64,000 bases of DNA. Source: Paenibacillus brevis. GTDB taxonomy: Bacteria; Bacillota; Bacilli; Paenibacillales; Paenibacillaceae. The stretch lies in NCBI RefSeq assembly GCF_018919145.1, contig NZ_JAHLQJ010000003.1, forward strand, positions 186,001 through 250,000, in the 5' to 3' direction. Within the stretch, counting starts at the first letter, position 1. Each line of letters begins with the position of its first letter. Below, in pieces: positions 1-9,092 of the stretch. Under the pieces are notes generated by a model, which saw nothing but the letters and a program-made list of their open reading frames with translations, was not told the DNA's origin and did not search any database. Both the position numbers and the translations under genes were made by a program.

Positions 1-1229
1 GAGAAGCTGGGGTTCTTGAAGTAGCGATAGGAATCCTCGGGCAGTACTGCGGATAAGTGCTTGCCGTTCTTATGGATAATATATGAAAAGGCGCCGGCCA
101 AGCCGTGGTAGGCCTCGATAAGATATTCGGCAACGTCATGCTCCTCAGCCGACATCAGCAACTCTTCAAAGATTTGCCGAATCTTGTTCTCCACATCTTC
201 AAAGCGGGCTGCTTCCAGAAGACTGATTAACGATGGAGGCTCGTACAAGGAACGAATCGTATGGACCGGTGCTGTATCCGGTTCGTCCGATGCGCTCACG
301 AACAGGCCTTGTCCATGTCCCATTCGCTTGCGCATAGACATCACAGAGTGCTCATAGATCTCACGGATTTGAAGCGGAAATTCCCCCCAATTGCTGACGA
401 GGATTGAAATTGCACCCTTCAGGTACAACTGTACATTGGTCTGGATTTGTGCCGCATATTGTTCCAGCAAGGACTTGCTATGCTCGTCATGTCCCGAAGA
501 TTCGTGCCGTCTGCGGCGGACCAGGATGACAATATAATCATGGGCATCCCTCGCATGCCAAATATAGAATTGCTTTTGCATCACTTCACTCACGATGTTG
601 CATATGGCATACTCCATCAAGGCAAGATCCCAATGAGCCAATTCCGATAAATGCTCTTCCATCCGGATGATCAGCATGCCTAGCTCATCCCCGGATGAAA
701 AGGGGAGTTCCAGAAGCTTCAGCTTATCCTTCAGGGCAGCCTTCGAGTATGTCCTTCCGGTCAGCAGCTCATTGAGCAGGGTGGAGCGAAGTAAGGGTTT
801 ATTTTCTTGAAAAGTATAGAGCGCCCGCTGGTAGGATGCCGCTTCCTCCCATTTGGTCTGAATGCGGGCAACTAGCCGCTTGACGGAGCGAATCAGATCC
901 TCGTCACTGACGGGCTTGAGCAGATAATCAAAGCTTCCCTGAATAATGGCTTGCTGGGCATAAGCAAAGTCGGCATGCCCTGACAGCAAGATCGTATTGA
1001 CTAATGGCCAGCGGTTACGGATGGCTCCAATGAGCTCGATGCCGGATATCCCGGGCATGCGGATATCCGTAATCACGATGTCGATCGAATGATTCTCCAA
1101 AATGTCGAGTGCCATGGCGCCTGATGTAGCTTCATGAACGGTACCGATTCCGCACGTCTCCCATGGGATCGTCTCGGCCAGTGCTTCAACGACGGAGCGT
1201 TCGTCGTCAACCAGTAATAATTGCAGCAT
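1..1229 (-). CDS. YesN-type response regulator (3' part outside window)
   Basis: The reading frame starts at the ATG at 1229 and runs off the window start, so only about 409 N-terminal residues are visible. It opens with MLQLLLVDDE and carries ITDIRMPG with the phospho-acceptor Asp near residue 55 and LKP near residue 105, a complete receiver domain. A long middle region follows, as in YesN/AraC-type regulators, whose two C-terminal HTH motifs would lie beyond the window. The start is 11 bp after the stop of the YesM-type kinase, so kinase and regulator are transcribed together. By family knowledge such pairs sense extracellular glycans or stress; the divergent beta-glucanase makes glycan control a reasonable inference. 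The AraC output domain is not seen. Confidence 0.85.
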   Translation of the reverse strand, partial: MLQLLLVDDERSVVEALAETIPWETCGIGTVHEATSGAMALDILENHSIDIVITDIRMPGISGIELIGAIRNRWPLVNTILLSGHADFAYAQQAIIQGSFDYLLKPVSDEDLIRSVKRLVARIQTKWEEAASYQRALYTFQENKPLLRSTLLNELLTGRTYSKAALKDKLKLLELPFSSGDELGMLIIRMEEHLSELAHWDLALMEYAICNIVSEVMQKQFYIWHARDAHDYIVILVRRRRHESSGHDEHSKSLLEQYAAQIQTNVQLYLKGAISILVSNWGEFPLQIREIYEHSVMSMRKRMGHGQGLFVSASDEPDTAPVHTIRSLYEPPSLISLLEAARFEDVENKIRQIFEELLMSAEEHDVAEYLIEAYHGLAGAFSYIIHKNGKHLSAVLPEDSYRYFKNPSF

Positions 1230-1240
1230 GTTGTCATCAC

Positions 1241-2950
1241 CTACTTGTTCGAATGTTCTCGCCAGATCATGTCTACTCGGACACCGCCGAGCGGGGAGCG
1301 GCTATAGATCAGGCCGGATTCGCCCCCGAATTGATAGGATAGCCGCTGATTAACATTCCATGTTCCACACCCCATATCTTCATGCAGGTGCTTGGCCAGG
1401 TCCTGTTGGATTTGCTCCAGCTGCTCATCGGTCATCCCAACTCCGCTGTCTTCCATAATGATAATATGCAGTCCATCCTCCGTCTTCCCCCGAATACTGA
1501 TTTGACCCTGCTCGCCCTTCGGCTCAAGACCATGAATGATTGCGTTTTCAATAATCGGCTGAAGACTCAGTCTAGGGACGGTTCTTTCTAAAATATCATC
1601 CGGCATATCGATTGTAAAACTCATTCGATCCAAACGAAGCGATTGGATCTTCAAATAATTGGTCACCATGTTCAACTCCTCGCGGACCGTCGCGAGATCG
1701 TTCTCGGATCTGGTGATGTACCGATAGTACTCTCCGAGATTGAGCGACATGGCAACCACCGCCTCTTCATTTTTCAACCGCGCCATATTTTTGATGTAGA
1801 ACAGACAGTTGTACAGGAAGTGCGGGTTGATCTGGGACTGAAGCTGCTTCAGGGTGGCATCGCGACGGCGCAGCTTTTCCTCGTAGACGTTCTCAATGAG
1901 CTCCTGGATGCGTTGGGCCATGATGTTGAACCGAAGAAATAGCTGGCTGAATTCATTATGCTTCGAGTTGTCCAGCCGGACGGAGAAATCTCCGTCAGAC
2001 AACCGTTTGGTACCTTTGATGAGCTGCAGTAAGGGAAGCTGGACACTTCGGTATAGGGTGAATATAACTGCGAAGCTCATGACCAGGAGAACGGCAATCG
2101 ACAGATAGAACAGATTTCTGCTGCTCGTAACCGGACTTAGAATTTGCTGCATCGGGACGTAATCCACATAATACCAGTTCAGACTATTGGATTTGATATA
2201 GGATACATAGTACTCCGTATTGTCGAGCTTGGTCCGGAATCCTTCTTGCTCTTGAAGTGGAGCTTGCCGGAGCTCTTCCCCCAGATTAGCCATGAGCGCC
2301 GTGTTTGCCGAGCTATTGCTGATGATGCCAAATTCGTCATGAAACAGAAACGGATCACCCCGGTTATTCTCTTTATCCTGATCAAGCAGCGAGGACAATT
2401 GGTTTGCCGGGAAACTGATTTTGGTAATCAACCGGGCTCTGCCCGGGTTTTCCATAGCCGTTGTCGGCTCCGTCGTGTGCCAGATGAAGCTGTTGTCCGC
2501 ATAGATCCATGTCTGCGGGAAGGGGGCACTCAACTCCCCCTCGTCGTAAGGGATGGAAGTATAATAATCCGTCGAAATCACCTCTTGCTGCCGTGGAAAA
2601 TAAAGAGTGATCGTGGAGTGCCATTTGCTTGCCGCATTATACAGGTTCATCTTTTCCAGAATGGCGCCGCTGAGCCTTACCCGTTCATAAGGCGCTTTGT
2701 TGTCAGGCAGCTGAAACTCCTGAATGCTGGAATCTTGTCCGATCGATATCCCGTATAGCGACAGTTGATAAATATTGGACTCCACCGAAGCAGCGAAGGT
2801 TGACAGCCTGTTTGTCGTACTGCTTTGGATTTCTTGCTCAATGACGGCCACGCTTTCCCGGTTGGAATAGGTATAGAGAACAATGACCGGAATCAGAAAA
2901 AACAGAATCAGCAGGGTCATCTTGGTAAAAACATTCATGCGAGCGAGCAC
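1241..2950 (-). CDS. YesM-type sensor histidine kinase
   Basis: This 569-aa membrane kinase probably phosphorylates the YesN-type regulator immediately downstream. It has an N-terminal membrane segment (about residues 10-28), an extracellular sensor region of about 250 residues, a second membrane segment near 280-300, HAMP, then the His_kinase domain with INPHFLYN (His near 377) and an ATPase domain with the N box (PIIENAIIHG) and DSGVGM. This order is diagnostic of the YesM/LytS-like class. The GTG start is chosen because GGAGG lies 7 nt upstream; the in-frame ATG four codons later would be 19 nt from it. The gene is divergent from the SLH/GH16 glucanase, with 208 bp between them. Confidence 0.9.
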   Translation of the reverse strand: MLARMNVFTKMTLLILFFLIPVIVLYTYSNRESVAVIEQEIQSSTTNRLSTFAASVESNIYQLSLYGISIGQDSSIQEFQLPDNKAPYERVRLSGAILEKMNLYNAASKWHSTITLYFPRQQEVISTDYYTSIPYDEGELSAPFPQTWIYADNSFIWHTTEPTTAMENPGRARLITKISFPANQLSSLLDQDKENNRGDPFLFHDEFGIISNSSANTALMANLGEELRQAPLQEQEGFRTKLDNTEYYVSYIKSNSLNWYYVDYVPMQQILSPVTSSRNLFYLSIAVLLVMSFAVIFTLYRSVQLPLLQLIKGTKRLSDGDFSVRLDNSKHNEFSQLFLRFNIMAQRIQELIENVYEEKLRRRDATLKQLQSQINPHFLYNCLFYIKNMARLKNEEAVVAMSLNLGEYYRYITRSENDLATVREELNMVTNYLKIQSLRLDRMSFTIDMPDDILERTVPRLSLQPIIENAIIHGLEPKGEQGQISIRGKTEDGLHIIIMEDSGVGMTDEQLEQIQQDLAKHLHEDMGCGTWNVNQRLSYQFGGESGLIYSRSPLGGVRVDMIWREHSNK

Positions 2951-3123
2951 CTTTTAGCCTCCAATTTGTATAAGTTGGCATCATTTGTTCAACTTAGATA
3001 GTTAAAATATCAATATCGTTGTTGGAATATTAGGATATAGATCGTAAATGGGCGTTGCTATAATCGTACTATACAAGGTCTGGACGGCCTGTGAAAGACA
3101 ATTTTCGGGTTTGATGGGCGAGG

Positions 3124-3140
3124 CGGTTTAGGAATTAACA
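3124..3140 (+). promoter_or_regulatory. 17-nt leader motif shared by both SLH/GH16 genes
   Basis: CGGTTTAGGAATTAACA lies 18 nt before the GTG start of the first SLH/GH16 gene. A copy differing at one base lies before the second such gene at 23077-23093, in a region otherwise not alike. It sits in the 208-bp divergent gap (2951-3158), where TATAAT at 3060-3065 is a possible -10 with no good -35, compatible with activator-dependent transcription. Function is unknown: a regulator site or mRNA leader element are both possible. Confidence 0.5.
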
Positions 3141-3158
3141 TCATAAGGGGGAATACAG

Positions 3159-6100
3159 GTGAAAAAATGGCTGGCATTATTCATGGCATGCTGCTTGACG
3201 TTATCCGCAGGTCCTGTGGTATACGGTCAGGGAGAGGGAGGAGGCTCTGCTCAAGCCGCTCCGATATTTAAAGATTTATCAAGGCACTGGGCCCAGTCTG
3301 CAGCGGACCGTATGGTTGACTTGGAATTGATGCAGGGGGACGGCAGCGGAAGCTTCAGACCGAACGATGGCATCAGCCGCGCGGAATTTGCTTCAGTACT
3401 TTACCGGATGTTTGGCTTCACCGGGCAGGGCTCATTTCAATTCGAGGATATCCGCAACACCGATTGGTTTTATGAGGCAATTATGCATGCCAATGGGTCG
3501 GGTATTGTTCAAGGAATAAGCCAAACCCAGTTATCACCGCATGCCACGATTACGAGAGAGGATGCCGCAGTGATGATCGACCGGGCATTCCAACTGTCGA
3601 CTGGAGCCGAAGGCGATGTGGCATTGCGTCAGTTTGCGGATGCCAACGATATTTCCGGCTATGCTTCGAAATCGGTTTCGTACTTGGTAAGTGAAGGGTT
3701 CTTGAGGGGATATAACGGAAAGCTGGAACCCAAGTCCCCGATTACGCGGGCGGAGGCGGCAACGTTGTTATCCAATATGGTGACAGATGCTGTTACGACC
3801 CCGGGCGTATATGACGCTGCGAAGGTGAATGGCAATCTGATCCTTCGTGCTGCCGGTATTACCTTGAAAAATACGGTCATTGAAGGAAACCTGCTGTTAG
3901 CCGAAGGCATCGGCGAGGGGGAGGTTCAACTCGAAGGGGTGAAGGTAACAGGAACGGTTGTGATTAAAGGGGGCGGCAATCATTCGGTTCTGATCGGCAA
4001 CTCAGAGCTGAACCGGGTTGTTGTCGACAAGAATGGGGACTCGCCGGTAAGGGTCGTGTTCCAGGAGAACAGTAAGGTTAAAGAACTGCTGATACTGAAA
4101 AAGGCACTCATCGAGCAATCGGTAAACAGCCCCTTCGAGACATTGACAGTCGGCTTGCAGGCTGGGGGGACTGAGCTTAAGCTCCAGGGCGAGGTTGGAC
4201 GAATGGCTGTCGAAGCAGCCGGGGTTACGCTTAATGGAGATCAGGTAGAGGCTGGATTCCGGGGTTCAAGAGCAGCGGATGCAACGCAGCCATCCGGCCA
4301 GGGCACGGCGCCATCGGCTTCCGGGGGATCAGGCGGATCGGCAACTACGCCGCCGGGACCGCAGCCTAGCGGGGAGAAGCCCGTAGCTGAGACGACGATT
4401 CCGGATAGCAAGTGGCAGCTGGCTTGGCAGGATGAGTTCAATGGGACACAAATCGATAGCTCCAATTGGACGGTAGAGAATACCGGACTTGTATATAACA
4501 ATGAGCTGCAATACTATAGTCCGAATAATGTTAGTCTTGTGAAGGACGGGGACCGTGGTGTTCTGCAAATCGAAGCCCAAAAGGGCGGTTATGGCAGCAA
4601 AGACTACAGCTCCGGCAAGTTGACCTCCAAAAATAAGAGAGACTGGACTTACGGCAAAATCGTCGTCCGTGCAAAGCTTCCCAAGCAGCAAGGCATGTGG
4701 CCGGCGATCTGGATGATGCCGACGGATGAAGCCCATTACGGCGGTTGGCCGGCCTCCGGAGAGATCGACATTATGGAACTGCTCGGGGGAACCAAAGGCA
4801 GCGGCAATCCGAGCCAGACATACAGCACGATTCATTACGACAGCGTACAGCCGGACGGATCCCACGGCCATGATCAGGGGATTTATGCCCTGCCTGACGG
4901 GGCGACATTTGCCGATGACTATCATGATTTTCAGTTGGAATGGCTGCCAGGCGTGCTTCGCTTCTATGTGGACGGAGATCTGGTTCAGGAAGTGGAGCGC
5001 TGGCAGACCAAAGCACCGGGGCAACCGGAATATTACACCTACCCGGCTCCGTTTGACCGCGACTTCTATCTGATTTTGAATTTAGCAGTCGGGGGAGATT
5101 GGCCGGGTGCGCCGGACCCTGATTTTACTTCCGAGACGATGAAGGTGGACTTCGTTCGCGTATACGACTATAAAGATCTGGACAATTGGCCGGATGTCAC
5201 CGGCAATCCGCCGGCCGTTGAGCCGAAGCGCGATCCGCAGGCAGACGGTAATCTCCTGTACAACGAGAACTTTAGAGGAGCCGTGAATGAGCAAGGGATC
5301 CCGGAATCCTGGGAGTTCCTGAAGAATGCAGGCGGTGATGGCAGCGTAGAGATCATTAACGATCAAGCCAAGGGCAAAGCCGTGAAAATGACGATCGATC
5401 ATGCGGGGACGGAAATCTACTCCTTGCAGCTCACCCAGATGCCGCTCTATATCGCCAAGGACAAGAAATACAAAGTAAGCTTCGAAGCGAAGGCCTCTGC
5501 GAACCGGAGCATCATGTCCAAGATCACCCAATTCGGGGGCAGCTGGAAGGCTTACTCGGGAGAGAAGACATTTGATCTCACGACAGCTTGGCAGCCTTAC
5601 TCCTATGAGTTCGAGATGCGCTCTAACAGCGATAACAATGCAAGATTCGAATTCAATGCAGGAAAAAATGCAGAAGCCGTTTATTTTTCAAATGTTCGTG
5701 TCGAAGAGATCGGTGATGCAGAGCCGTTGCCGGTGGAACGGAAGCCGCTGCCGGATCTCAATCTGATCTACAACGGCACCTTCGATCAGGGTAGTGATCG
5801 TCTTGCATTCTGGGATGCCCGCATAGCTTCCGGAGCTCATGCCGATATTTCCGTGAGCAACTTCCGCAAATCGAATATCATGGAACGCCAGCTTGTCGTA
5901 AATACGGTGAGCACCGGTGCTCCTGAGGACGTTGTTGTTGCGCAGCCGGGGCTGCCGCTGGAAGCAAACGCAACCTATGGCCTGTACTTTGAGGCCAAGG
6001 CCGATACGGCAGGCAGCATGAGTGTAGGTATGGTCAGTCAAGGCGGACACGGTGCGGGTTTCCCGCTCGGCAAGACAGCCCAGCTTACGACTGAAATGAA

Positions 6101-7532
6101 GAATTATGCATATGAGATCGTAATTGGCGATGGCACTGCGGTTGCAGAATCGGAGCTTCAGTTGCTCTTCGGCGGTTCTGCCGGTACGGTCTACATGGAC
6201 AATGTGCAGCTGGTGAAGCGCGGAAATCCGGTTACAGTGGATGGTTATGCCCATATCCCGGCGAAAGACGCATGGGTAATGAATGGCCTGCAGCTGGAAA
6301 ACTCCGATGAAGGGGGTCAGCATGTTGCTTATATGGCCGAGGGAGATTTACTTCAATTTAAGATCAATGCAGCCCGTGACGGAGATTATGTATTGTCCGC
6401 CCGAGTAGCGAGCGGCGTGGATGACTCGTACATCCGGCTCAGTGTAAAGGATGAGGACGGCAAAACGGTTACCCAAGCAACCTATGATTTGGGTGAAACC
6501 GGTGGATGGCAGAGATACAAGACGATATACTTCGAGCCGGTTCAATTAGATGCAGCTCAGAGCTATTATCTTGATTTTGAAGGCTACGAATATAACACGC
6601 TGTGGGTGGATATTTCGGAGAACAAAGTGAAGAATGACAGCCAGAACGATTGGCAACCGGTAAGCATTAACGATTTCTCCCGCTCCGGGAATGGGGAACT
6701 GATTCTTCAGGTAGCAGACGGAACGAGTAATTGGTGGGATGTCCAACTGCAGCAATTCGGAATCTCGTTGGATGAAGGCAAGCATTACCGGCTGGAGTTT
6801 GATGCTTCTGCTACCGAGCCGAAAGCATTGCAAGCCGTGCTGGGCTTGAATGGGATTCCGTATACAAAATATCTGGAGCAGCCCGCCCCGTTGACAACGG
6901 GTAAGCAGCACTATTCTTTTACTTTCGAAATGACGGAGAAATCAGACTCCCAGACTCAGTTGGCTTTCGGACTAGGTAACCCCGTAGCAAGTGCCGCTGA
7001 GCACACCGTTTCAATCAGTAATGTGAGACTTTACGAGGTGAACCCGGCAGCCGAGCAAGGCGGACAGCCGCAGAACGTAAATTTGATCTCTAATGAGAGC
7101 AACTGGTTCAGCTATAGCGATAACGAAGGAGAGCTTGCGTTAAAAATCGAGAACGGAGCGCTGCAAGCGTCTATCGGTTCGGCGGGGAGTGAGGAATGGA
7201 GCCGCCAGCTCATTTACGAGGGCTTCGCCATCCAAGAAGGGTATCAATACAGCTTGAGCTTTACAGCGAAGGCCGGGAAGGAGCGGAAACTTGGAATCGG
7301 GGTAGGTTGGCTTAGCGGTGCGCCGGACTACGCATTTACGGATTACTATGGGAACCTGGTAGAACTGACCGATCAAGAAGAGACCTTCTCCTTCAACTTT
7401 GTAATCAACAAAGCAGGTTACTCCAATTCCCGAATATCGTTCAACATGGGCAACTTCGGGAACGGCAACGACAGCTCAAATACAATTACGATCTCTGATG
7501 TTCGTCTGATCAATATGGGCGCCGTCAAGTAA
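3159..7532 (+). CDS. SLH-anchored GH16 beta-glucanase with multiple carbohydrate-binding modules
   Basis: A 1457-aa exported surface enzyme predicted to cut beta-1,3 or mixed-linkage glucans outside the cell. In order: signal peptide (1-23); three SLH domains (about 38-80, 96-140, 157-205) that by family knowledge hold the protein on cell-wall polysaccharide; a beta-rich repeat region (about 212-370, GNLxL-type repeats); a Ser/Gly/Pro linker (371-412); a GH16 domain (415-680) with the catalytic signature EIDIME (Glu535, Asp537, Glu540); then several beta-sandwich modules (about 700-1457), CBM4/9-like copies (GTF/ESWEF... starts) and one CBM6-like module near 1020-1130. The GTG start has AAGGGGG 8 nt upstream. 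A strong terminator follows. It is divergent from the YesMN-type pair, its likely regulator. Exact substrate cannot be told from sequence. Confidence 0.92.
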   Translation: MKKWLALFMACCLTLSAGPVVYGQGEGGGSAQAAPIFKDLSRHWAQSAADRMVDLELMQGDGSGSFRPNDGISRAEFASVLYRMFGFTGQGSFQFEDIRNTDWFYEAIMHANGSGIVQGISQTQLSPHATITREDAAVMIDRAFQLSTGAEGDVALRQFADANDISGYASKSVSYLVSEGFLRGYNGKLEPKSPITRAEAATLLSNMVTDAVTTPGVYDAAKVNGNLILRAAGITLKNTVIEGNLLLAEGIGEGEVQLEGVKVTGTVVIKGGGNHSVLIGNSELNRVVVDKNGDSPVRVVFQENSKVKELLILKKALIEQSVNSPFETLTVGLQAGGTELKLQGEVGRMAVEAAGVTLNGDQVEAGFRGSRAADATQPSGQGTAPSASGGSGGSATTPPGPQPSGEKPVAETTIPDSKWQLAWQDEFNGTQIDSSNWTVENTGLVYNNELQYYSPNNVSLVKDGDRGVLQIEAQKGGYGSKDYSSGKLTSKNKRDWTYGKIVVRAKLPKQQGMWPAIWMMPTDEAHYGGWPASGEIDIMELLGGTKGSGNPSQTYSTIHYDSVQPDGSHGHDQGIYALPDGATFADDYHDFQLEWLPGVLRFYVDGDLVQEVERWQTKAPGQPEYYTYPAPFDRDFYLILNLAVGGDWPGAPDPDFTSETMKVDFVRVYDYKDLDNWPDVTGNPPAVEPKRDPQADGNLLYNENFRGAVNEQGIPESWEFLKNAGGDGSVEIINDQAKGKAVKMTIDHAGTEIYSLQLTQMPLYIAKDKKYKVSFEAKASANRSIMSKITQFGGSWKAYSGEKTFDLTTAWQPYSYEFEMRSNSDNNARFEFNAGKNAEAVYFSNVRVEEIGDAEPLPVERKPLPDLNLIYNGTFDQGSDRLAFWDARIASGAHADISVSNFRKSNIMERQLVVNTVSTGAPEDVVVAQPGLPLEANATYGLYFEAKADTAGSMSVGMVSQGGHGAGFPLGKTAQLTTEMKNYAYEIVIGDGTAVAESELQLLFGGSAGTVYMDNVQLVKRGNPVTVDGYAHIPAKDAWVMNGLQLENSDEGGQHVAYMAEGDLLQFKINAARDGDYVLSARVASGVDDSYIRLSVKDEDGKTVTQATYDLGETGGWQRYKTIYFEPVQLDAAQSYYLDFEGYEYNTLWVDISENKVKNDSQNDWQPVSINDFSRSGNGELILQVADGTSNWWDVQLQQFGISLDEGKHYRLEFDASATEPKALQAVLGLNGIPYTKYLEQPAPLTTGKQHYSFTFEMTEKSDSQTQLAFGLGNPVASAAEHTVSISNVRLYEVNPAAEQGGQPQNVNLISNESNWFSYSDNEGELALKIENGALQASIGSAGSEEWSRQLIYEGFAIQEGYQYSLSFTAKAGKERKLGIGVGWLSGAPDYAFTDYYGNLVELTDQEETFSFNFVINKAGYSNSRISFNMGNFGNGNDSSNTITISDVRLINMGAVK

Positions 7533-7544
7533 CCAGCTTCCATG

Positions 7545-7586
7545 CCAGTCCAACCCGGTTATATCGGGTTGGACTGGTTTTCTTTA
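7545..7586 (+). terminator. Intrinsic terminator of the first SLH/GH16 gene
   Basis: A near-perfect hairpin (CCAGTCCAACCCG pairing with CGGGTTGGACTGG, loop about 7 nt, 7545-7577) is followed by TTTTCTTT. It starts 12 nt after the stop codon. Confidence 0.9.
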
Positions 7587-7591
7587 GGAGG

Positions 7592-7676
7592 CAAGAAATC
7601 TGTGAACAACAGCGATTGTAAACACACTTCACACGTTGCCTCGATAACGTAGAATTCAGTAGTTCAACTTATATAT
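7592..7676 (+). repeat. Interspersed repeat, copy A (right half only)
   Basis: Contains the conserved right arm (GAACAACAGCGATTG, then CTTCACACGTTGCC) and ends with TAGTTCAACTTATATA, the same terminal sequence that bounds copy B at 18980-18996. The left arm is missing; the sequence abuts the preceding terminator. It fills most of the 212-bp gap before the GGDEF gene. See copies at 18795, 40503, 54398 and 54979. Confidence 0.75.
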
Positions 7677-7768
7677 TATAGTACATTCGAGCTTGAATGC
7701 ATTAAGCCGCGGCGGATCATTGCCGATAAATAACTATAGCTGAAATGACACGGAGGATCTGTAGAACG

Positions 7769-9004
7769 TTGAGAAAAATACTGAAAACCGCATCCATGAT
7801 CACCCTACCGTTTGCTCTACTGGTACTGGCTTATTTAGGCGCAGACCGTACGCAAGGGTTAACTGAACCTCAACTAGACTTGTTAAGCATGGCACCTTAC
7901 CCTATCTTTCTGATTGGCGGTGTGCTTGCCTGGAAGTTTAATCGCAGCAGGGAGTTCTTTCTTCTCCTTGTTTTTGCTCTGACGTTAGCCTCGCTGCAAT
8001 ACTTGCCTCAGGCTGGCGCAGTTACGGGAAAGATCCCGTTGAATGACCTTCTCCTTCTTATTAGCATGGTTCTTCCGGCAAACATCCTGATCTTCTCCTT
8101 CTTTAAAGAGAGAGGAATTCTTAGTATGTGGGGAATGACTCGAATAGGCGTTATAGCGGCCCAAGCGGCGGGAGCCGTATGGCTGATGAAGCCGGAGCAG
8201 CAGACTCTGCTCCATCAATGGGGGAAAGACCTGCTTCCCTTTTCACTGGAAAGGTACACGTCCTTGTCTCAAGCTGCGCTCTTTCTGGTTCTGTTAGCGG
8301 CAATTCGTCTAGTGTATAAGCAAATCAGCCGGCCATCATCACAGGATGTTTCGTTCCTGGCCGTGCTGCTAGGGATGGGATTTGTGCTGCATCAGACCTT
8401 TGATCCACTTCTGGTTGCCGTGTTCTGGGCTGTGTCGGGAATCATTTTAATCATTTCAATTATTCAGGATAGCTACTCGATGGCATTCTCGGATGAGCTG
8501 ACAGGTCTTCCATCCAGACGGGCATTGAAGCAGGACATGCTTAAGCTTGGAATGAATTATGCCATAGCCATGCTGGATATCGACTTTTTTAAAAAATTCA
8601 ACGATAAATACGGCCATGATACAGGGGATGACGTACTGAAGCTGGTAGCTTCCATTTTGAGGGAGGTAACCGGGGGAGGCAAGGCTTTCCGTTACGGGGG
8701 CGAGGAATTTACAATTCTATTCCCGGGCAAAAGCACTTCCGAGGTGATGCCTCACCTGGAGCAGCTTCGCGAGAAGGTGGCTGGGCGAGGTTTTACACTT
8801 CGCGGAAAGGGCCGTCGAAAAGGCAAAGGAAAAAACCGTTCGAAATCAGGAAGCACCAGAGCCGGTAAAACGATACATATCACGGTCAGTATCGGCATTG
8901 CGCAGAAGAACGAGAAGAATAAAACACCGGATGCGGTCATGAAGGCAGCGGATACCGCTTTGTACCGGGCTAAGAAAAAGGGGAGAAATTGTGTCAGTAA
9001 GTAG
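7769..9004 (+). CDS. Membrane-bound GGDEF protein (probable diguanylate cyclase)
   Basis: A 411-aa protein expected to make c-di-GMP. The N-terminal 225 residues contain about six hydrophobic segments; the C-terminal domain has the metal-binding DIDFFKKFND, the GGEEF active site (310-314) and the SIGIA strand near the end. No RxxD inhibitory site precedes GGEEF. A Lys/Arg/Gly/Ser-rich insert (about 345-367, RGKGRRKGKGKNRSKSG...) interrupts the domain before the last strand, which is unusual. Start: the frame is open from an ATG at 7745, but that codon has no ribosome site; the TTG at 7769 has GGAGG 12 nt upstream and is preferred, with moderate certainty. It lies alone between the glucanase and the GH94-like gene. 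Confidence 0.88.
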   Translation: MRKILKTASMITLPFALLVLAYLGADRTQGLTEPQLDLLSMAPYPIFLIGGVLAWKFNRSREFFLLLVFALTLASLQYLPQAGAVTGKIPLNDLLLLISMVLPANILIFSFFKERGILSMWGMTRIGVIAAQAAGAVWLMKPEQQTLLHQWGKDLLPFSLERYTSLSQAALFLVLLAAIRLVYKQISRPSSQDVSFLAVLLGMGFVLHQTFDPLLVAVFWAVSGIILIISIIQDSYSMAFSDELTGLPSRRALKQDMLKLGMNYAIAMLDIDFFKKFNDKYGHDTGDDVLKLVASILREVTGGGKAFRYGGEEFTILFPGKSTSEVMPHLEQLREKVAGRGFTLRGKGRRKGKGKNRSKSGSTRAGKTIHITVSIGIAQKNEKNKTPDAVMKAADTALYRAKKKGRNCVSK

Positions 9005-9092
9005 GGGTATAATGTTGTTCGCTTCAAAGATATAATCGAAGATATCGGCCGAGCAGGCCAAACCAAGTCTAGTATGGAAAAGAGGTATGTCC

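Noticed and set aside
2144..2758. Plus-strand ORF of 204 codons opposite the YesM-type kinase
   Set aside because: Antisense shadow of a conserved gene; no ribosome site and no recognisable motif.
4329..5024. Minus-strand ORF of 231 codons inside the first glucanase
   Set aside because: Antisense shadow; the plus strand codes for the GH16 catalytic domain.
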